This document shows, one piece after another, positions 60,954-64,000 of a stretch of 64,000 nucleotides of DNA (positions are counted from its first letter, which is position 1; every line of letters begins with the position of its first letter). The position numbers were made by a program, and so were the translations under genes. A model generated the notes under the pieces. It searched no databases, was not told the DNA's origin, and worked only from the letters and a program-made list of their open reading frames with translations. The DNA comes from Halomarina oriensis (GTDB lineage Archaea; Halobacteriota; Halobacteria; Halobacteriales; Haloarculaceae): NCBI RefSeq assembly GCF_009791395.1, contig NZ_WSZK01000012.1:87569-151568 (forward strand), read 5' to 3'.

Positions 60954-61412
60954 ATGTCACTCGTCGACGCCGCGGCGTACTCGATTCACCTCCTGTTCGC
61001 TGGCCTCTGGACCGGCACCGTCCTGTTCGTCGCGTGGGGAATCCTCCCGCTCGGACTGAACGGCGACATCCGGCCCGACCCGCTCGGGTTCGCCGTCTCA
61101 CGGCTCACGACCGTCTCGCGGGTCAGTGCCCTCGTCCTCCTGCTCTCGGGAGGCCACATGGCCGGCACCACCTACACCGTCGAGTCGCTGTTCGGTTCAC
61201 AGCGTGGCCACCTCGTCCTCGCCATGGTCGCCCTCTGGTTCGTCCTCGCGGCGCTCGTCGAGACGGGGGCCGCCCGGATGCGTCGCGGACTCGACGCCGA
61301 GAAGGTCCGGACGCCCGCCCACGACGGCAAGCCGTTTCTCTACGCCGCGAGCGTCGTCGCCCTGCTGTTGCTGCTCGACGCGGGCCTGCTCGCCAGCGGC
61401 GTCACGTTCTGA
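60954..61412 (+). CDS. CopD-like small membrane protein
   Basis: 152 residues with four predicted helices: AAAYSIHLLFAGLWTGTVLFV, VSRVSALVLLLSGGHMAGTTY, LAMVALWFVLAALVETGAARM and ASVVALLLLLDAGLLASG. The fold and the early His-containing helix resemble the DUF2269/CopD group of membrane proteins linked to copper. I see no CopC or copper-binding partner nearby. The start is the ATG at 60954, 24 bases after an in-frame upstream ATG, because the first helix follows directly. Confidence 0.7.
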   Translation: MSLVDAAAYSIHLLFAGLWTGTVLFVAWGILPLGLNGDIRPDPLGFAVSRLTTVSRVSALVLLLSGGHMAGTTYTVESLFGSQRGHLVLAMVALWFVLAALVETGAARMRRGLDAEKVRTPAHDGKPFLYAASVVALLLLLDAGLLASGVTF

Positions 61413-61515
61413 GCGGCGACCGAGTGTCGAAGCCGACCGGTCACTCGATGCTGGGGTCGTCGGTCACCGCTACGCTCGCAACAACGCTTTGCCGTGACCC
61501 GCCGACGCTCGTGAC

Positions 61516-62305
61516 GTGAGCGTCGCACCGACGCCGTCCGAAATCTTCGACCGGGCCGTCGACGAGGGCGACCGACGGCTGGACCAATCGACGTTAGAGC
61601 TCGTCGCAAACAGTTTCATCGCCGGGGTCACCGTCGTCTTCGGGATGGTGGCGCTGGGTCTCGTCGAGGCGCTCGTCCCCCCGTCACTCGGCGGCCTGGC
61701 GGTCGTCGGGGGGGGCGCTGGCGTTCGGCGTCGCCGTCGTCTTCCTCATCGTCGGCCGCGTGGAACTGTTCAACGAGAACTTCTTCGACCCGCTCGCGGC
61801 AGCGGTGGACGCCGACGGGACGTGGCGAAGCCGCGAGGTCGCGCGGTTGTGGGTGCTCACCTTCGTGTTCAACCTCGTCGGTGGGGGGCTGTTCGCGCTC
61901 GTGTTCGCCGTCGACGGCACGCTCCCGACGGGTGCGGCCGAGGTGCTGAGCCACACCGCCGAGGAGATCGCCGGCCGGCCGACGACCGCCGAGTTCACGA
62001 AGGGAATCGTCGGCGGTGCGCTCGTCGCGTTGCTCTCCTTCCTCCTCGAAGCGGTCGACAGCGTCGGCAGCCGGATGGCGCTGGCGTACGTCGTCGGGGT
62101 CCTGCTGACGCTGGGGCCGTTCGACCACGTCGTCGTCACGATTCTCCACGTCTACATCGGCATCCTGTTCGGGGCGGCCGTCGACGTGAGTACGCTCGCC
62201 TCGACGACGGCGGCCGTGACGGCGGGAAACCTCGTCGGCGGTGTCGGCCTCGTGACGTTCTCGCACGTCGCCGAGGTGGTCGGTGCCCGCGACGCCGTGG
62301 ACTGA
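61516..62305 (+). pseudogene. Formate/nitrite (FNT) family transporter, single-base frameshift
   Basis: The N-terminal part reads from a GTG at 61516: EIFDRAVDEGDRRLDQSTLELVANSF, then a helix to about VVGG. The rest is one frame off: FGVAVVFLIVGRVELFNENFF and about five further helices, ending at 62305. The shift lies in a run of eight G at 61708-61715; seven would give a normal ~262-residue protein with VVGGALAFGV. FNT channels carry formate, nitrite or related anions. The second half is fully maintained, so this may be an assembly error in a homopolymer or a recent, possibly reversible, mutation. Confidence 0.75.
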
Positions 62306-62637
62306 GTCGGCCTGTGAAGTCGATTCGACGCCCACGCCCGTGGCAGCGTCTGTATGACTCGGAGGCTACCACGGTAGCGCTGCAGGACGAACGCCTCGCC
62401 GCCTACGCCGTCGACCGTCACCTGCTCGCGGGGCTACCTCCTGGTGTTCGTTCGCCTCGTAGCACGCTCTCGCGGCGTCCCGCCGGTCGTTGGTGTCGAA
62501 GGCGAACTTCTCTCGGGGCCCGTTCGCCATCGCCGGAACCGGGGCTCCGGTTAGCTCACGGGACCGCAGGTCTCGTGAATACCGCTCACCGAGGACGGGA
62601 AACGGCGACCGATACCACGAAAGAGGACCGGGTGTAG
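62306..62637. other. 332 bases between the FNT and MATE genes without a supported gene
   Basis: I see no gene that meets the standard used elsewhere. A minus-strand open frame starting near 62530 has a plausible first stretch (MANGPREKFAFDTNDRRDAA) but then turns Arg-rich and stops at 62366. It could be a small gene, a remnant or chance. Both neighbours end here, so terminators are expected, yet I find no clear hairpin with a T-run. Confidence 0.35.
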
Positions 62638-64000
62638 TCAGTCGGCGGGCGTCGCCCGCTCCTCCTCGACGACGTTCTCGGTCCACGTCCCGCGGAGGAA
62701 CCACGCCGCGGCGACGACGACGGTGGCGACGTTCGAGAACGCGATACCCCACCAGATGCCCTGCGGACCCATCCCCTGCATCTGGCTCAGGTAGTACGCC
62801 GCCGGGATGCGGAACACCCACAGCGAAGCGATGCCGAAGCCCATCGCCAGCGTGGTCGACCCGCTCCCCCTGAACCCGCCCTGTAGTATCTGGAACGCGC
62901 CGAGAAAGGCGAACGTGGGACCGACGATGGCCAGGTAGTCGACGCCGATGGCGGTGACGGCGTCGGCTCCCTCGCCGGCGATGAACACGCCGACGATGGC
63001 GTCTGCGAACGTCACCGTGACGACGCTGACGCCGACGAGGACGACGGCGATGATGCCGACGCCCGCCCGAACCGCGCGTTTCGCCCGGTCGACCTGGTCG
63101 CTCCCGAGGTTCTGTCCGACCACCGTCTCGGTCCCGCGGGCGAACCCGAGCGACGGGAGGAAGACGAGCGACGTGATGCGGTTGGCGATGGTGAACCCGC
63201 CGACGACGGCGTCCTGACTCATCGCGGCGTTCGTCCCGACGAGCGCGACGAGCGCGGTCAGGACGGTGACGCCGAGCGCTCGCGTCGACTGCTCGACGCT
63301 GGCGGGTGCGCCGATGCGGACGATGCGTTCGACCGTCTCGCGCCGGAGTAGCAGGTCGTCCAGCGTCAGGTGGATACCGACCTTCCCGGAGAACAGCCAC
63401 GCGAAGCCGAGACCCGCACCGAGCGCCCGCGAGACGACCGTCGCAACGGCCGCGCCCTGGACTCCCATGCCCGAGAACCCGGTCAGGTCGAACAGCGTGG
63501 TCTCCAGACCGCGGAGGCCCAGCGCACCGAACAGCGTGTTGTCCTGAAAGCCGAGGATGAGGATGGGGTCGAGGACGACGTTGATGGCGACACCGAACGC
63601 CATCAGCATCAGCGGCGTCTTCGTGTCCCCCCACCCTCTGAGAAGCGCCTGGAAGATGAAGAACCCGAACATGAAGACGACGCCGAGGAAGATGGTGCGC
63701 GTGTAGTCGACGGCGAGCGCGTGGACCTCGCTGCCGGGCGTCGCGCCGATGAGACCGAGCAGGTCGGGGACGAACACGTACCCGACCGCCGAGAAGACGA
63801 CGGCGAGGACGCTGACGAACGCGATGGTCTGGCCGGCGACGTGGTCGATACGGTCGTCGTTGCCCGCGCCCTTGTGCTGGGCGACGAGCACCGTCCCCGC
63901 GACGGTGAACCCGCCGGCGAAGCTGATGGTGAGGAAGACGAGCGGCCACGCGAGGCCGAGTGCCGTCACCGCGTCCTCGCCGAGGCGGCCGACCCAGAAC
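62638..64000 (-). CDS. MATE family multidrug exporter, 5' end beyond window
   Basis: About 454 visible residues of a 12-helix MATE transporter. The first residues before the first internal GTG (GRLGEDAVTALGLAWPL) are in frame to the edge of the window, so the true start is to the right. Family segments are GFTVAGTVLVAQHKGAGN in the first helix pair, GAPASVEQSTRALGV opening the second half, and VVGQNLGSDQVDRAKRAV with its Gln. MATE proteins export organic cations or drugs against Na+ or H+. The acidic C-terminal tail ends EERATPAD. It converges with the FNT gene. Confidence 0.9.
   Translation of the reverse strand, partial: FWVGRLGEDAVTALGLAWPLVFLTISFAGGFTVAGTVLVAQHKGAGNDDRIDHVAGQTIAFVSVLAVVFSAVGYVFVPDLLGLIGATPGSEVHALAVDYTRTIFLGVVFMFGFFIFQALLRGWGDTKTPLMLMAFGVAINVVLDPILILGFQDNTLFGALGLRGLETTLFDLTGFSGMGVQGAAVATVVSRALGAGLGFAWLFSGKVGIHLTLDDLLLRRETVERIVRIGAPASVEQSTRALGVTVLTALVALVGTNAAMSQDAVVGGFTIANRITSLVFLPSLGFARGTETVVGQNLGSDQVDRAKRAVRAGVGIIAVVLVGVSVVTVTFADAIVGVFIAGEGADAVTAIGVDYLAIVGPTFAFLGAFQILQGGFRGSGSTTLAMGFGIASLWVFRIPAAYYLSQMQGMGPQGIWWGIAFSNVATVVVAAAWFLRGTWTENVVEEERATPAD

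Noticed and set aside
62366..62530. A small leftward gene between FNT and MATE
   Set aside because: Only about 20 residues look protein-like before an Arg-rich run. There is no family, ribosome site or promoter.
1..64000. CRISPR arrays, rRNA genes, an origin of replication or an intact insertion sequence
   Set aside because: I found no evenly spaced repeat series, rRNA core sequences, orc/cdc6 gene with repeats, or transposase with terminal repeats.

Overview
The window is a stretch of a haloarchaeal (class Halobacteria) chromosome. The evidence is very high G+C with strong third-position G/C preference, acidic proteins with Asp/Glu-rich tails, archaeal information-processing genes (RpoD, RpoK, RpoN, L18e, S13-S4-S11 order), an archaeal mevalonate branch (mevalonate kinase next to isopentenyl phosphate kinase), Bat-type HTH-10 regulators, a HalOD1 protein, an MBF1, and a tRNA-Trp with a long BHB-type intron. 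Many genes have a TATA-like box 28-32 nt before the start codon and no room for a ribosome binding site, which is the leaderless mRNA arrangement usual in haloarchaea. Genus and species cannot be decided from the sequence.

Layout. 1-15.7 kb is a mixed block: an Rsm22-like methyltransferase coupled to tyrA, an M24 peptidase, a membrane-anchored penicillin acylase family protein, a two-RCK ion channel, a pair of PH-domain membrane proteins, a DUF2071 protein, an aldo/keto reductase, an SRPBCC protein, small zinc-finger proteins and a frameshifted doxX. 15.8-19.1 kb has a Bat-type regulator, tyrS, a conserved hypothetical and an unusual SDR. 19.2-27.1 kb is the haloarchaeal information-processing cluster, transcribed leftwards: tRNA-Ser, rpsM, rpsD, rpsK, rpoD, tRNA-Leu, rpl18e, rplM, rpsI, rpoN, rpoK, eno, rpsB, then mvk-ipk with their own promoter. 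27.3-29.7 kb carries moaA and, divergently, mrp with a small coupled partner. 29.7-33.8 kb is a visibly more A/T-rich accessory segment with two secreted or surface genes, one a 1011-residue PKD protein with duplicated C-terminal repeats. 34-36.5 kb holds RNase J, behind a long structured leader, and a prenyltransferase.

36.6-45.4 kb carries a DUF4177 plus membrane protein pair, an RCK-DHH fusion, tRNA-Lys with a partial 3' copy that looks like an old integration scar, an SDR, a Ca/Na antiporter, guaB and haloarchaeal membrane or zinc-ribbon proteins. 45.5-50 kb has the intron-containing tRNA-Trp, a HalOD1 protein, DinB and a squalene-synthase-like enzyme. 50-55.6 kb has an acyl-CoA ligase, two divergent paralogous Bat-type regulators, a HerA-like ATPase and a 59-residue zinc ribbon. 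55.8-64 kb has an acetamidase-type amidase with a zinc-ribbon insert, tpiA, MBF1, a hisC / adenylate kinase-like / CDP-alcohol phosphotransferase operon, a small CopD-like membrane protein, a frameshifted formate/nitrite transporter and a MATE exporter that runs off the right end.

Most of the window is housekeeping. The observations that deserve follow-up are the structured RNase J leader with a start-proximal hairpin, the tRNA-Trp intron whose two guide segments fit the +5 rule at C34 and U39, the secreted PKD pair, the degenerate RCK-DHH protein, a palindrome lying exactly over a TATA box at 49.47 kb, the tRNA-Lys scar, and two single-base frameshifts, both in runs of G. I saw no CRISPR array, rRNA gene, replication origin or intact insertion sequence.
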